A stretch of DNA of 64,000 nucleotides from Coprenecus sp964640305. GTDB taxonomy: Bacteria > Bacteroidota > Bacteroidia > Bacteroidales > UBA932. Location of the stretch: assembly GCA_964640305.1 (NCBI GenBank), contig CAZXFF010000004.1, positions 1 through 64,000 of the forward strand, read 5' to 3'. A program made the translations under genes and the position numbers. Positions 1-9,115 of the stretch are shown in pieces. Below the pieces are notes generated by a model. The model was not told the origin of the DNA. It searched no databases and was given only the letters and a program-made list of their open reading frames with translations. Within the stretch, counting starts at the first letter, position 1. Every line of letters begins with the position of its first letter.

Positions 1-1762
1 AAGCAATGCATCTGTTCCCGTAGACAAATTCGACTGGGACAGTTTTGAACATGACGCACCTTATGATGCGGACAGAAACTCAATTGAAGAAAGTTATAAC
101 CAGACCCTCACCAAGGTAGTGGAAAACGAGGTTGTTGAAGGTGTCGTTATGGCAGTCAACAAACGTGAGGTACTGGTCAATATAGGATATAAGAGCGAAG
201 GTGTGATTAACATTTCCGAATTCCGCTACAATCCCGATATCAAGGTCGGTGACAAAGTGGAAGTATACGTTGAGACTGCTGAAGACAAGAAAGGCCAGCT
301 GATTCTCTCACACAGGAAAGCACACTCCCTCCGCTCATGGGATCTCGTAAACGCAGCTTACGAAAAAGACGAAATCGTCAAAGGTTATGTGAAATGCCGT
401 ACAAAAGGCGGTATGATCGTCGATGTATTCGGAATCGAAGCATTCCTGCCCGGTTCTCAGATCGATGTCAAACCTATCCGTGACTACGATGTATTCGTAA
501 ACAAGACAATGGACTTCAAGATCGTGAAGATCAACAACGAGTTCAGGAATGTCGTTGTATCCCACAAGGCTCTTATCGAAGCTGAAATCGAAGCCCAGAA
601 GGCAGATATCATCAGCAAGCTCGAAAAGGGTCAGGTACTCGAAGGTACAGTCAAGAACATCACCTCTTACGGTGTATTCGTTGACCTCGGAGGTGTTGAC
701 GGTCTTATCCACATCACCGACCTCTCCTGGGGCAGGATCAACCATCCCGAAGAAGTTGTCGCCCTCGACCAGAAGATCAATGTGGTTATCCTCGACTTCG
801 ATGATACCAAGAAACGTATCGCTCTCGGTCTGAAGCAGCTCCAGCCTCATCCTTGGGATGCTCTCGATCCGGATCTCAAGGTAGGCGACAAGGTTAAGGG
901 TAAAGTTGTCGTTATTGCCGACTACGGTGCATTCGTGGAAATCCAGCCTGGTGTTGAAGGTCTTATCCATGTATCCGAAATGTCCTGGTCACTCCACCTC
1001 CGCAGCGCTCAGGATTTCCTGAAAGTAGGCGACGAAGTGGAAGCCGTTATCCTTACCCTTGACAGGGAAGAAAGGAAGATGTCCCTCGGTATCAAACAGC
1101 TTAAGGAAGACCCTTGGGCAACTATCAGCAAGAAATACCCCATCAACTCCAAACATACTGCAATCGTCCGCAACTTCACCAACTTCGGTGTGTTTGTAGA
1201 ACTTGAAGAAGGCGTTGACGGACTCGTTCACATCAGTGACCTGTCCTGGACCAAGAAGATCAAACATCCTTCAGAATTCATTTCTCTTGGCGACAAGCTG
1301 GAGGTAGTGGTTCTCGAAGTGGATCAGGAAAACCGTCGTCTCAGCCTCGGTCACAAGCAGCTGGAAGAAAATCCTTGGGATGTATTCGAAACCAACTATC
1401 CTCTCGGATCAGTCCATGAAGGCAAAGTGGTTTCATTCGCTGACAAGGGTGCAGTGATTTCCCTTGGAGAAGGTGTTGAAGGCACATGCTCTATGAAGAA
1501 CCTCCAGAAACAGGACGGCAACACCGCAACTGTAGGTGAAGTGCTTCCCTTCAAGGTTATCGAATTCAGCAAATCGAACAAGAAGATCACCCTTTCACAT
1601 ACCCGTACATGGGAAGAGCCCAAGAAAGAAGAGGCTAAACGTGAAAGCGACAACACCCAGAATGCAGTCAAGAAACTGAAAGCAAATCTTGAAAAGACCA
1701 CATTGGGTGACATCTCCGAACTTGCCGATCTCAAGAGCAAGATGGAGCAGGAAAGCAAATAA
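1..1762 (+). CDS. rpsA: 30S ribosomal protein S1 (5' end cut by window)
   Basis: The reading frame is open from the first bases of the window, so the true start lies upstream; an internal GTG at 119 is not the start. Six S1/OB repeats can be followed, with the most typical ones reading GVFVDLGGVDGLIH, GAFVEIQPGVEGLIH and GVFVELEEGVDGLVH. Each is followed by a DLSW or EMSW motif. S1 proteins bind mRNA and help load it on the 30S subunit, which matters in Bacteroidota because strong Shine-Dalgarno sites are rare. The C-terminal tail is charged (Lys/Glu-rich). A terminator-like hairpin follows the stop codon. The family assignment is secure; only the N-terminal length is unknown. Confidence 0.96.
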   Translation, partial: SNASVPVDKFDWDSFEHDAPYDADRNSIEESYNQTLTKVVENEVVEGVVMAVNKREVLVNIGYKSEGVINISEFRYNPDIKVGDKVEVYVETAEDKKGQLILSHRKAHSLRSWDLVNAAYEKDEIVKGYVKCRTKGGMIVDVFGIEAFLPGSQIDVKPIRDYDVFVNKTMDFKIVKINNEFRNVVVSHKALIEAEIEAQKADIISKLEKGQVLEGTVKNITSYGVFVDLGGVDGLIHITDLSWGRINHPEEVVALDQKINVVILDFDDTKKRIALGLKQLQPHPWDALDPDLKVGDKVKGKVVVIADYGAFVEIQPGVEGLIHVSEMSWSLHLRSAQDFLKVGDEVEAVILTLDREERKMSLGIKQLKEDPWATISKKYPINSKHTAIVRNFTNFGVFVELEEGVDGLVHISDLSWTKKIKHPSEFISLGDKLEVVVLEVDQENRRLSLGHKQLEENPWDVFETNYPLGSVHEGKVVSFADKGAVISLGEGVEGTCSMKNLQKQDGNTATVGEVLPFKVIEFSKSNKKITLSHTRTWEEPKKEEAKRESDNTQNAVKKLKANLEKTTLGDISELADLKSKMEQESK

Positions 1763-1789
1763 TCCTGAAAGTCATCTGTAATTGATAAG

Positions 1790-1827
1790 GCGCCCATATA
1801 TTCCGTATATGTGGGCGCTTCTTGTTT
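1790..1827 (+). terminator. Intrinsic terminator after rpsA
   Basis: A GC-rich stem (GCGCCC...GGGCGC, extended by an AT-rich part with a 2-nt bulge) with a 5-nt loop is followed by TTCTTGTTT. It lies 27 nt after the rpsA stop codon and before the start of the S41 protease gene. Confidence 0.8.
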
Positions 1828-1857
1828 CATATAATATATATAATAGTAGTCGAAGTT

Positions 1858-3474
1858 ATGTATAAAGGAAAGATATTGTCATTCACCATGGCTCTTCTGG
1901 CCGTTGTGCTTGCCGGAGGCAGCTTATCTGCGCAGAATACCTCAGAACTTACTGAATCCGCCGGCAAGTATAACCAGATACTGTTCTATATAGACAGACT
2001 GTATCTTGAGGATGTGAACCTGAATTCAATAGTGGAAAAAGCGATAGCGGCATCTATAGGAGAGCTCGACCCGCATTCAGCATATATACCGGCAGAAGAA
2101 GTGAAAGCGATGAATGAGCCTTTGCAGGGCGAGTTCGAAGGTATAGGGATTGAATTTGCCATCATCAAGGATACATTGACTGTCCAGGCGACGGTGGCAG
2201 GCGGACCTTCCGAGAAGGTAGGGCTTCTGGCTGGGGACAAGATCCTGAGGATAGATACCGTGAATGTGGCCGGGACAGGACTTGGAAATGATGATGTCTT
2301 CAAATACCTGCGCGGTAAAAAAGGTACGCGGGTGAGTCTTAAGGTAGCCAGAAAAGGCAGCCAGGACCTGCTGGACTTCAATATTGTCAGGGACAAGATC
2401 CCCATAACAAGCCTTGATGCTGCATATAAGGCTGCCGATGGGGTCCTTTATCTGAAATTGAGCCGTTTTGCCGCAAAATCAAGAGAGGAGATAGCGGAAG
2501 CTGTAAGGAATTTCGGAGCATATCCGGATGGGATAATCCTGGACTTGCGCAGCAATTCCGGCGGATATCTTCCTACGGCAATAGATATTGCAAACGATTT
2601 TCTCAGTGCAGGTGACCTTATCGTATATACGGAAGGAAGGTCAATTCCCAGGATGCAGGAGAAGGCAAAAGGAAACGGAATCTACCGGAAAGGACGTCTT
2701 GTGGTAATGATTGACGAGAATTCGGCTTCGGCAAGCGAGATAGTGGCAGGAGCTGTGCAGGATCAGGACAGAGGAGTAATTACTGGGCGCAGGTCTTTCG
2801 GAAAGGGGCTTGTACAGCAGGCTATTCCCCTGGAGGACGGATCGGAACTCAGACTTACCATTGCCAGATACCACACTCCTTCCGGGAGAGTCATCCAGTC
2901 CCATTATGAGAGCGGCCGTGCCGATGACTATTATATGGATTTCTACAAGCGTTTCCTGAGGGGAGAATCTTTCAGCAAGGACAGTATCCACTTTCCGGAT
3001 TCCCTGAAATACAGTACACTCAGACTGGGCCGTACCGTATATGGAGGCGGGGGAATAATGCCGGATGTATTCATTCCAAAGGACACTGCTTCTTATACAG
3101 GGTATTATGCCTCGCTTTTAAGGCAGGGATTGGTTATAGAGTATATGAATGATCTGTGTGACAGGAACAGGGCGTCATGGATCAAAGAATACGTCTCTTT
3201 CAGCAAGTTCGAAAAGAACTTCAAGGTCACAGACAGAATGAAACAGGGACTTATAGATCTTGCTTCGGAGAGGGGTATCGAATATAATGAAGAAATGTTC
3301 AGGCGGTCAGAAAAGGACCTTGCCAAATACATGAAGGCACTTGCTGCCAGTTCCCTTTTCGAGAGGGACTGCTTCTACCGCATCATGAATCAGGGTGATC
3401 CGGATTATGAGGAGGCTCTCAGGCTGGCTACGGACAATCCGGCCTATACGGAGGCGATGTCTATATCGCAGTGA
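1858..3474 (+). CDS. S41 family C-terminal processing peptidase (CtpA/Tsp-like), secreted
   Basis: The ATG at 1858 is preferred over an upstream in-frame TTG (1822), because the latter lies inside the rpsA terminator. The 538-aa product starts with a signal peptide ending near SLSAQ, so it should act in the periplasm. A PDZ domain (GIGIEF...LLAGDKILRIDT) covers about residues 88-165. The S41 protease core follows, with the Ser of the SASASEI motif near residue 291 and the Lys of SFGKG near residue 316 forming the expected Ser/Lys dyad. The about 200-residue C-terminal extension is usual for Bacteroidota members. Family members cleave periplasmic proteins at hydrophobic C-termini; the substrate here is unknown. 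Its last 14 bases overlap the convergent cytidine deaminase gene. Confidence 0.93.
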   Translation: MYKGKILSFTMALLAVVLAGGSLSAQNTSELTESAGKYNQILFYIDRLYLEDVNLNSIVEKAIAASIGELDPHSAYIPAEEVKAMNEPLQGEFEGIGIEFAIIKDTLTVQATVAGGPSEKVGLLAGDKILRIDTVNVAGTGLGNDDVFKYLRGKKGTRVSLKVARKGSQDLLDFNIVRDKIPITSLDAAYKAADGVLYLKLSRFAAKSREEIAEAVRNFGAYPDGIILDLRSNSGGYLPTAIDIANDFLSAGDLIVYTEGRSIPRMQEKAKGNGIYRKGRLVVMIDENSASASEIVAGAVQDQDRGVITGRRSFGKGLVQQAIPLEDGSELRLTIARYHTPSGRVIQSHYESGRADDYYMDFYKRFLRGESFSKDSIHFPDSLKYSTLRLGRTVYGGGGIMPDVFIPKDTASYTGYYASLLRQGLVIEYMNDLCDRNRASWIKEYVSFSKFEKNFKVTDRMKQGLIDLASERGIEYNEEMFRRSEKDLAKYMKALAASSLFERDCFYRIMNQGDPDYEEALRLATDNPAYTEAMSISQ

Positions 3475-3931
3475 AAATAAAAGGCAGCAGGCTGTCAACT
3501 CCGTTGAATATATATATTCTGCAGGCGCTTCCTACAATTATACGTAGCGGGGCGCCTGCCCTTTTCTGGGATTCTGCCATGACCTGTCGGCATGCTCCGC
3601 ACGGAAATGCAGGTATCCCTGCCATTTTACCTTTTTCCGAAGATACTATGGCTATTGCCTCCATATTGCTGTCGGGATAATTTGCGTGGGCCGAGAATAT
3701 TGCTGTCCTTTCAGCGCATAGTCCTGAAGGGAATGCCGCATTTTCCTGATTGGACCCTGCGACTATCCTGCCGTCGGACATACGTACTGCTGCACCTACC
3801 GGGTAGTGTGAATAAGGGGAATAGGAAGAGCTGGTGGCTTCCAGGGCTTTTTCAAGCAATTCGGCATCTGCGGGCTGCAGTTCTTCCATGGAGGAAAACT
3901 CTGCATATTCAATCTTCAGTGTCTTTAGCAT
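3461..3931 (-). CDS. cdd: Cytidine deaminase
   Basis: The 156-aa protein has the zinc signature of cytidine deaminases: C72-A-E74 (ligand plus catalytic Glu) and PC111-GAC114. It deaminates cytidine and deoxycytidine to uridine and deoxyuridine for pyrimidine salvage. The length fits the homotetrameric class, which uses three Cys ligands. The start at MLKTLK was chosen because the upstream in-frame extension has no family resemblance and contains the promoter motif at 3957-3964. The 3' end overlaps the convergent S41 protease gene by 14 bp. Confidence 0.93.
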   Translation of the reverse strand: MLKTLKIEYAEFSSMEELQPADAELLEKALEATSSSYSPYSHYPVGAAVRMSDGRIVAGSNQENAAFPSGLCAERTAIFSAHANYPDSNMEAIAIVSSEKGKMAGIPAFPCGACRQVMAESQKRAGAPLRIIVGSACRIYIFNGVDSLLPFIFTAI

Positions 3932-3956
3932 AGAAATCCTGTATTGGTCTGGAATA

Positions 3957-3964
3957 CAAAGATA
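3957..3964 (-). promoter_or_regulatory. Bacteroidota -7 element for cdd
   Basis: On the minus strand the bases read TATCTTTG, a full match to the TAnnTTTG -7 box, 25 nt upstream of the cdd ATG. No clear TTTG -33 box is seen at the usual distance. Confidence 0.5.
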
Positions 3965-4045
3965 CAAAAAGCCGGGCGCAGAGACAAGACGAAAATTCAA
4001 TTTTCAGCTTGGATTATGCAGTGCGGGAGCAAATGCTGCGGCTGT

Positions 4046-4076
4046 TTTGGCGGTTCGGGAGTATTTTGTATCTTCG
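4046..4076 (+). promoter_or_regulatory. Promoter for the glucosaminidase-mltG operon
   Basis: TTTG (4046-4049), exactly 19 nt of spacer, then TATCTTCG (4069-4076), a 7/8 match to TAnnTTTG. The ATG follows 18 nt later, which supports the start at 4095. Confidence 0.65.
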
Positions 4077-4094
4077 CATGATATTATTTCTAGT

Positions 4095-5084
4095 ATGGAT
4101 TCTTTGCGGAGAATATTGTATGCAGGAACACTTTCCTGCCTTGTGTGTCTTTTCTGGACATGCGATGTGTTTGCACAGAAGATAACCCGTGCCCAGTACA
4201 TTGAAATGTACAAGGATGCGGCTATTGCCTCAATGAAAAGCCATGGAATACCTGCCAGCATCACTCTGGCGCAGGGATGTCTCGAATCAGGGGACGGCAA
4301 TTCGGATCTTGCGGTGAAAGCCAACAACCATTTCGGCATAAAATGCCATAATGACTGGAAAGGTCCTACATACCACAAGAAGGATGACGATCCAGGCAAG
4401 TCCTGCTTCAGGAAATACCGTAACGCATCGGAGTCATTCAAGGACCATTCGGATTTCCTGCGCTACAGGGACCGTTATGCTTTTCTTTTCGACCTGGAGA
4501 TAACGGATTACAGGGCATGGTGCCATGGTCTTAAGAAAGCCGGCTATGCTACGGCTCCGGACTATGCACAGAAACTGATCCGGATTATAGAGGACTATCA
4601 GCTTTACAGGTATGACAGAGAGGTTACCGCAAAGGCTGAGAAAAGCAGGACTGTGCTGCCTCCGAGTCCCAATGAACTGAGAAAAGTAGAGGAACTGCGT
4701 CCTGCGAAGAGTTCTCCCCTTTACAGACATTCCCTTAACCGGACCATATATGTCAGGAACAAGGTGCCGTATATTCTTGCCGGTGACAATGAAACCTATG
4801 AGAGCATAGCAAAGGAATACGGTCTCTTTACCGGTGAGCTTTTGAGGTTCAATGACCTGAAGAAATCCCGTGAACTGGTACCGGGTACTGTGGTGTATCT
4901 GCAGAAGAAACGCTCCAAGTCCCAGAGACATATGGATATCCATATAGCGGTGGAAGGGGATACATACTACGATATATCCCAGAAATACGGTGTGCAGCTT
5001 AAAAAGCTGTTCAAATACAATGACTACAAGGAAGGAGATGTCCTGCATGTAGGAGACGAGATATTCATGAGAAGACACAGGTAG
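4095..5084 (+). CDS. Glucosaminidase-domain peptidoglycan hydrolase with two LysM domains
   Basis: The frame stays open far upstream, but a promoter lies at 4046-4076 and the sequence from ATG 4095 begins with a signal peptide ending at DVFAQ, giving 329 aa. Residues about 30-165 form a FlgJ/AcmA-type N-acetylglucosaminidase domain; the Glu of the QGCLESGDGNSDLA motif (E64) is the likely catalytic acid. Two LysM-like modules follow (about 225-275 and 282-329) and should bind glycan strands. The enzyme would cleave peptidoglycan in the periplasm. mltG starts 2 nt after the stop, so the two wall-active proteins are probably made from one mRNA. Confidence 0.9.
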   Translation: MDSLRRILYAGTLSCLVCLFWTCDVFAQKITRAQYIEMYKDAAIASMKSHGIPASITLAQGCLESGDGNSDLAVKANNHFGIKCHNDWKGPTYHKKDDDPGKSCFRKYRNASESFKDHSDFLRYRDRYAFLFDLEITDYRAWCHGLKKAGYATAPDYAQKLIRIIEDYQLYRYDREVTAKAEKSRTVLPPSPNELRKVEELRPAKSSPLYRHSLNRTIYVRNKVPYILAGDNETYESIAKEYGLFTGELLRFNDLKKSRELVPGTVVYLQKKRSKSQRHMDIHIAVEGDTYYDISQKYGVQLKKLFKYNDYKEGDVLHVGDEIFMRRHR

Positions 5085-5086
5085 AG

Positions 5087-6136
5087 ATGAAAAGGCGCGT
5101 CATATTTCCCATAATACCGTTTGCGGCAATTGCTGTCATGACTGCTGCATTTTTCGGAATCAGATATTATGTTACGTTCAAGAAACCGAATGTCTCTGAG
5201 GAAAAGGTGATTCTGGTCTACCGTGATGCGGATTTCCCCGAAGTCATGGACTCCCTGCGCAGTTCAGGGGCCATAAGGAATTTCCGTTCATTCGAAAGGG
5301 CTGTCAGAAAACGCGATCTGGCAGACCATTTCGAGCATGGACGGTATGTTCTTCAGCCGGGAATGTCCAACCAGTACATAATCAGAATGATTGCCAATTC
5401 CTGGCAGACTCCGGCCAGAATCACTCTACGTGGATATATAAAGACTCTTGACAGGCTTGCCGGCTTCCTGGGCAGTACTTTCGAGGCTGATTCGGCCGAA
5501 TTTGCTGCAGCCCTTAACGATACGGTTCTGATGGATTCCCTCGGTTTTGTGTCCGAGACATACATATCCATGTTTATCCCCGACACGTATGAGATGTATT
5601 GGACCTCTTCCCCAAAATCGGTCCTGCTCCGTTTCAAAAGGGAATATGACAGGTTCTGGAAGGGGGAAAGGGACCGGAAGGCAAATGAAATAGGCATGAC
5701 AAGGGAAGAAGTATCAACACTGGCATCGATAGTGATAGGAGAGACCAACAATACCGATGAGATGCCGCTGATTGCCGGAGTATATATGAACAGGCTTAAA
5801 AAAAGGATGCCCCTTCAGGCATGTCCTACGGTAATCTATGCACATCTTGATGTCGAGCCTGGTATTACAAGGGTGCTCAAGCGTCATCTTGCAATAGATT
5901 CTCCTTACAATACGTACAAGTACAGGGGGTTGCCGCCGGGTCCTATTGCCATTCCTACTGTAAATGCCATAGATGCTGTCCTGAATTACATAAAGTCCGA
6001 TTATCTGTATTTCTGCGCCAAGCCTGAATTCGACGGCACTCATAATTTTGCAGCGACCTATAGTCAGCACCTCCGCAATTCGGCAGCATACAACAGGGCT
6101 TTGCGTGAGATGATGGCAGGAAAAGAAAAAGGGTAA
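5087..6136 (+). CDS. mltG: Endolytic murein transglycosylase MltG
   Basis: The 349-aa protein has one N-terminal membrane segment (residues about 6-28), a LysM-like region, and the YceG/MltG core. The catalytic Glu is in the ASIVIGET motif (E219), followed by GVYMNRL and CPTVIYA, all family hallmarks. MltG cuts nascent glycan strands endolytically and so sets their length. It lies 2 nt behind the LysM glucosaminidase gene. Its last few codons overlap the 3' end and T-rich tail of the SRP RNA gene on the opposite strand. Length and motif order are normal. Confidence 0.95.
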   Translation: MKRRVIFPIIPFAAIAVMTAAFFGIRYYVTFKKPNVSEEKVILVYRDADFPEVMDSLRSSGAIRNFRSFERAVRKRDLADHFEHGRYVLQPGMSNQYIIRMIANSWQTPARITLRGYIKTLDRLAGFLGSTFEADSAEFAAALNDTVLMDSLGFVSETYISMFIPDTYEMYWTSSPKSVLLRFKREYDRFWKGERDRKANEIGMTREEVSTLASIVIGETNNTDEMPLIAGVYMNRLKKRMPLQACPTVIYAHLDVEPGITRVLKRHLAIDSPYNTYKYRGLPPGPIAIPTVNAIDAVLNYIKSDYLYFCAKPEFDGTHNFAATYSQHLRNSAAYNRALREMMAGKEKG

Positions 6137-6231
6137 GCTATTTACATCGCACCGCTACAACCGTCGTACCCTTGCTGCCTTCCGGCCCTGGGGGAGTTGG
6201 ACAGGAGCTGGTCGTGTAAGACTTACCCGGC
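6131..6231 (-). ncRNA. ffs: Signal recognition particle RNA, small bacterial type
   Basis: The minus strand carries the SRP domain IV hallmark around 6171-6190: a GGAA tetraloop flanked by CCAGGGCC and GGCAGCAAG. The ends pair with each other (GGGTAAG near 6222-6228 and CTTACCC at 6131-6137), closing an elongated hairpin of about 100 nt. A T-rich run (minus strand of 6121-6130) follows, inside the mltG coding sequence, and should act as the terminator. The RNA binds Ffh to target nascent membrane and secreted proteins. End positions are estimates within a few bases. Confidence 0.92.
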
Positions 6232-6266
6232 ACAAAGATATAAAAAAAATTATAAAATCAACCATA

Positions 6267-7544
6267 ATGGATTTACAAGGAAAGAAAATTGCAGTCGGAC
6301 TGTCCGGGGGAGTGGATTCCTCAGTGGCTGCATACCTTCTGAAACAGGCTGGTTATGACGTGTTTGCACTTTTTATGCAGAATTGGCACGATGTTACCGG
6401 CACTCTGCATGGCGAGTGCGAATGGGAAGAAGACCTGAATGTTGCAAAAATGGTAGCCAGAAAGATCGGTATCCCATTCCATTTTGTGGATCTTTCCGAG
6501 CAGTACAGGCAGAGAGTGGTGGATTATATGTTCGAAGAATATTCCAAAGGAAGGACTCCTAATCCTGATGTCCTTTGCAACAGCGAGATAAAGTTCGATG
6601 CATTCTGGGAGGCTGCAAAATCACTCGGTGCCGATCTCGTCGCTACTGGACATTATTGCAGGAAGTCGCAGACTGAGCTGTCTGACGGAAGTACTGTGTA
6701 CCGCATTCTTGCAGGATCGGACAGCAACAAGGACCAGAGCTATTTTCTCTGTCAGCTTACGCAGGAACAGCTGGCACCTGCCCTCTTCCCGATTGGAGAA
6801 CTGAAGAAGCCTGAGGTCCGTGAGATAGCCAGGAAAGCGGGACTGCCTAGTGCAGAGAAAAAGGATTCCCAGGGGATATGTTTTGTGGGAAAGGTTGACC
6901 TTCCGGTATTCCTCCAGCAGAAGCTGGCTTCAAAAGAGGGGAATGTAATCGAGATATTCCGGGATTTCTATGCCGGGCTTTCAGGATATCCTGGATACGG
7001 AAGACCGGAAGCAGTAGCGATGGACGGTCCTGGAACAGCGGAAGCTATAGCAGGTATTCCGGACATGGAAGAACAGGGCAGGATACTCAGGGATCTTTCG
7101 CAGGTTTATCATTACAGGGAACTGGACGGAAAAAAGATAGGGACCCATATAGGTGCCCAGTACTATACGGTAGGACAGCGCAAAGGGTTGAACATTGGAG
7201 GCCATAGAGAGCCTATATTCATCATTGATCTGGAGATGGATACCAATACCATTTATGTAGGTGAAGGACATTCTCATCCGGGACTTCTGCGGAAGGCACT
7301 CAGGATTTCCCATGACGAAGTGCATTGGATAAGACGGGATCTTGCGATGGCCCCTGGTGAAGCCAGAAGCTATCTGGTACGGATCCGTTACCGCCAGCCG
7401 CTTCAGAAGGCGGTTCTTTTCTGCAGGGAGGACGGTATGTATATAGTATTCGACGAACACCAGAGAGGCATAACACCCGGACAGTTTGCAGTCTGGTATT
7501 CCGAGGATGACATGGAAATGACAGGCAGCGGCGTAATAAGTTAG
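6267..7544 (+). CDS. mnmA: tRNA-specific 2-thiouridylase MnmA
   Basis: An N-terminal PP-loop (SGGVDSS, residues 13-19) binds ATP. The two redox Cys are C104 (NPDVLCN) and C205 (SQGICFVG). Near residues 299-307 the QYYTVGQRKG motif of the family is present. The enzyme makes 2-thiouridine at U34 of the Lys, Glu and Gln tRNAs; a tRNA-Lys(TTT) gene lies at 31.1 kb. At 425 aa it is longer than the about 360 aa of the E. coli enzyme. The excess is mainly an insert at about 232-286, before the YYTVGQRKG motif, rich in Gly, Pro and acidic residues. The membrane glycosyltransferase gene starts 3 nt after its stop. Confidence 0.95.
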   Translation: MDLQGKKIAVGLSGGVDSSVAAYLLKQAGYDVFALFMQNWHDVTGTLHGECEWEEDLNVAKMVARKIGIPFHFVDLSEQYRQRVVDYMFEEYSKGRTPNPDVLCNSEIKFDAFWEAAKSLGADLVATGHYCRKSQTELSDGSTVYRILAGSDSNKDQSYFLCQLTQEQLAPALFPIGELKKPEVREIARKAGLPSAEKKDSQGICFVGKVDLPVFLQQKLASKEGNVIEIFRDFYAGLSGYPGYGRPEAVAMDGPGTAEAIAGIPDMEEQGRILRDLSQVYHYRELDGKKIGTHIGAQYYTVGQRKGLNIGGHREPIFIIDLEMDTNTIYVGEGHSHPGLLRKALRISHDEVHWIRRDLAMAPGEARSYLVRIRYRQPLQKAVLFCREDGMYIVFDEHQRGITPGQFAVWYSEDDMEMTGSGVIS

Positions 7545-7547
7545 GCT

Positions 7548-9113
7548 ATGGGTATGAACCGTTTTCAGGAAAAATACGGGTATGCCGGAAAGGTAACTGT
7601 TCTGGCTCTGGTCTCGTTCGTGGTAAGGCTTCTGTGTGCTTCGGTAATCGAATTCGGCAATGATGAAGTCTATTACCGTCTGTATGCCCTCTTCCCTGAC
7701 TGGAGCCATTTCGACCATCCAGGCATGGTCGGTTGGGTAATCCAGCTCTTTTCCCTTGATCTTCTGTGGGATTCGGAGCTCGGTATAAGGATGGCGGCAG
7801 TGGCAATAGGTACGGTCAATATCTTTCTGGTATATCTGATAGGTAAAGAACTTTCAGGTGGAAGGACAGGCTGGTATGCAGCCCTTTTGTATGTGTCTTC
7901 TATATATGCTTCTGTAATTTGCGGGGTATTCATATTGCCGGATACTCCCCAGAGTATGTTCTGGCTGGCCTCCATGCTGTTTTTCATAAGGGCTTTCTTC
8001 AGGGACGGCGGACGGAATGGGTATGATATGCTGCTGGCAGGTGTATTCTGCGGTCTTGCATTCCTTTCCAAATATACTTCCGTGTTCCTGTGGCTAGGGG
8101 CTGGCCTCTATATCATTTTCGCAGACCGTTCCTGGCTCCGTTCCCGATGGCTTTATCTGGCAATTTCTGCGACGGTTCTGCTTGCCCTTCCGGTTGCTGT
8201 ATGGAATATTGACAACGATTTCATAAGTTTTACTTTCCATTCTGAAAGAGTCGTGTCGCAGCATGTTCTGCATCCTGAATATTTTGCAAGGGAAATAGGA
8301 GGGGAGTTCTTCTATAATAACCCGATCCTGTTTATACTTGTTTTTTCAGCTGTGGCAAATGCGGTGAGAAAGACGAGGGTGCTCTCTCCGGCCCGTACGG
8401 CTTATCTGCTGATGACGGGGCTGCCTCTGATTCTGGTCTTCTGGACGGTTTCATGGCAGAGGGCGACTCTTCCGCACTGGTCCGGACCTGGCTTTATAAC
8501 ACTTGTTCCTCTGGCTGCTGCCTGGATATGTGCCAGGCCGTCTCCCAAAGCTGTGCGATGGGTATGGGCAGCGGTAGTCTTTACAGGCCTGCTGCTCCCT
8601 GCGGCTTTGGTGGAAATAAGATTGGGACCGGTCAGGCTGGATAACCACACCGCTCCAGATGAAATGGGCAAATATGATTTTACTTTGGACATGTACGGAT
8701 GGAAACAGCTTGAGGGGGAGTTTGCAGAAATTAGGGAGAGGTCAATAGCTGATTCCACGGCTCTCCCGGAGGATCCTCTTTTCAGTTACAGGTGGTATCC
8801 TGCTGCCAATCTGGATTATTATGTGGCACGTCCGCTGGAAATGGATCTTTTCTGTGCAGGACCTTTGAAGGAAATACACAAGTACAAGTGGATCAACGAA
8901 TCGCGGGGAGGTATCCGGGAGGGTATGAGCGGATGGTTTATCGTACCGGGAAGGGATTTCCGCGATCCTGCAGATCTGTATTCGGAGGATTCGGATTATT
9001 CGGAGTATGTCTTCAGTGAAATATATCCCGTCGATACAGTAGAGATAATGAGGGCAGGAAAGCATGTTTATAATTTTTTCATCTATAGGGTAGAAGACCT
9101 TAAATTCAGGTAA
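7548..9113 (+). CDS. GT-C fold membrane glycosyltransferase (ArnT/PMT-like, GT39/GT83 type)
   Basis: The 521-aa protein has about ten hydrophobic segments in its first 350 residues. The first luminal loop carries FGNDEVYY, which matches the conserved acidic motif of the ArnT/PMT superfamily, where an Asp or Glu acts on a lipid-phosphate sugar donor. A soluble C-terminal part of about 170 residues follows. It probably moves a sugar from an undecaprenyl- or dolichyl-type carrier to a glycan, lipid A or protein on the periplasmic side. The acceptor cannot be read from the sequence. The DPM-type enzyme at 28.1-28.8 kb could make such a donor, though the two genes are not linked. It sits between mnmA and the LOG-family gene with 2-3-nt gaps. 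Confidence 0.82.
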   Translation: MGMNRFQEKYGYAGKVTVLALVSFVVRLLCASVIEFGNDEVYYRLYALFPDWSHFDHPGMVGWVIQLFSLDLLWDSELGIRMAAVAIGTVNIFLVYLIGKELSGGRTGWYAALLYVSSIYASVICGVFILPDTPQSMFWLASMLFFIRAFFRDGGRNGYDMLLAGVFCGLAFLSKYTSVFLWLGAGLYIIFADRSWLRSRWLYLAISATVLLALPVAVWNIDNDFISFTFHSERVVSQHVLHPEYFAREIGGEFFYNNPILFILVFSAVANAVRKTRVLSPARTAYLLMTGLPLILVFWTVSWQRATLPHWSGPGFITLVPLAAAWICARPSPKAVRWVWAAVVFTGLLLPAALVEIRLGPVRLDNHTAPDEMGKYDFTLDMYGWKQLEGEFAEIRERSIADSTALPEDPLFSYRWYPAANLDYYVARPLEMDLFCAGPLKEIHKYKWINESRGGIREGMSGWFIVPGRDFRDPADLYSEDSDYSEYVFSEIYPVDTVEIMRAGKHVYNFFIYRVEDLKFR

Positions 9114-9115
9114 TC

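Noticed and set aside
335..970. 211-aa open frame antisense to rpsA
   Set aside because: It lies fully inside the well-supported rpsA gene, has no recognisable family, and is explained by the codon use of the real frame.
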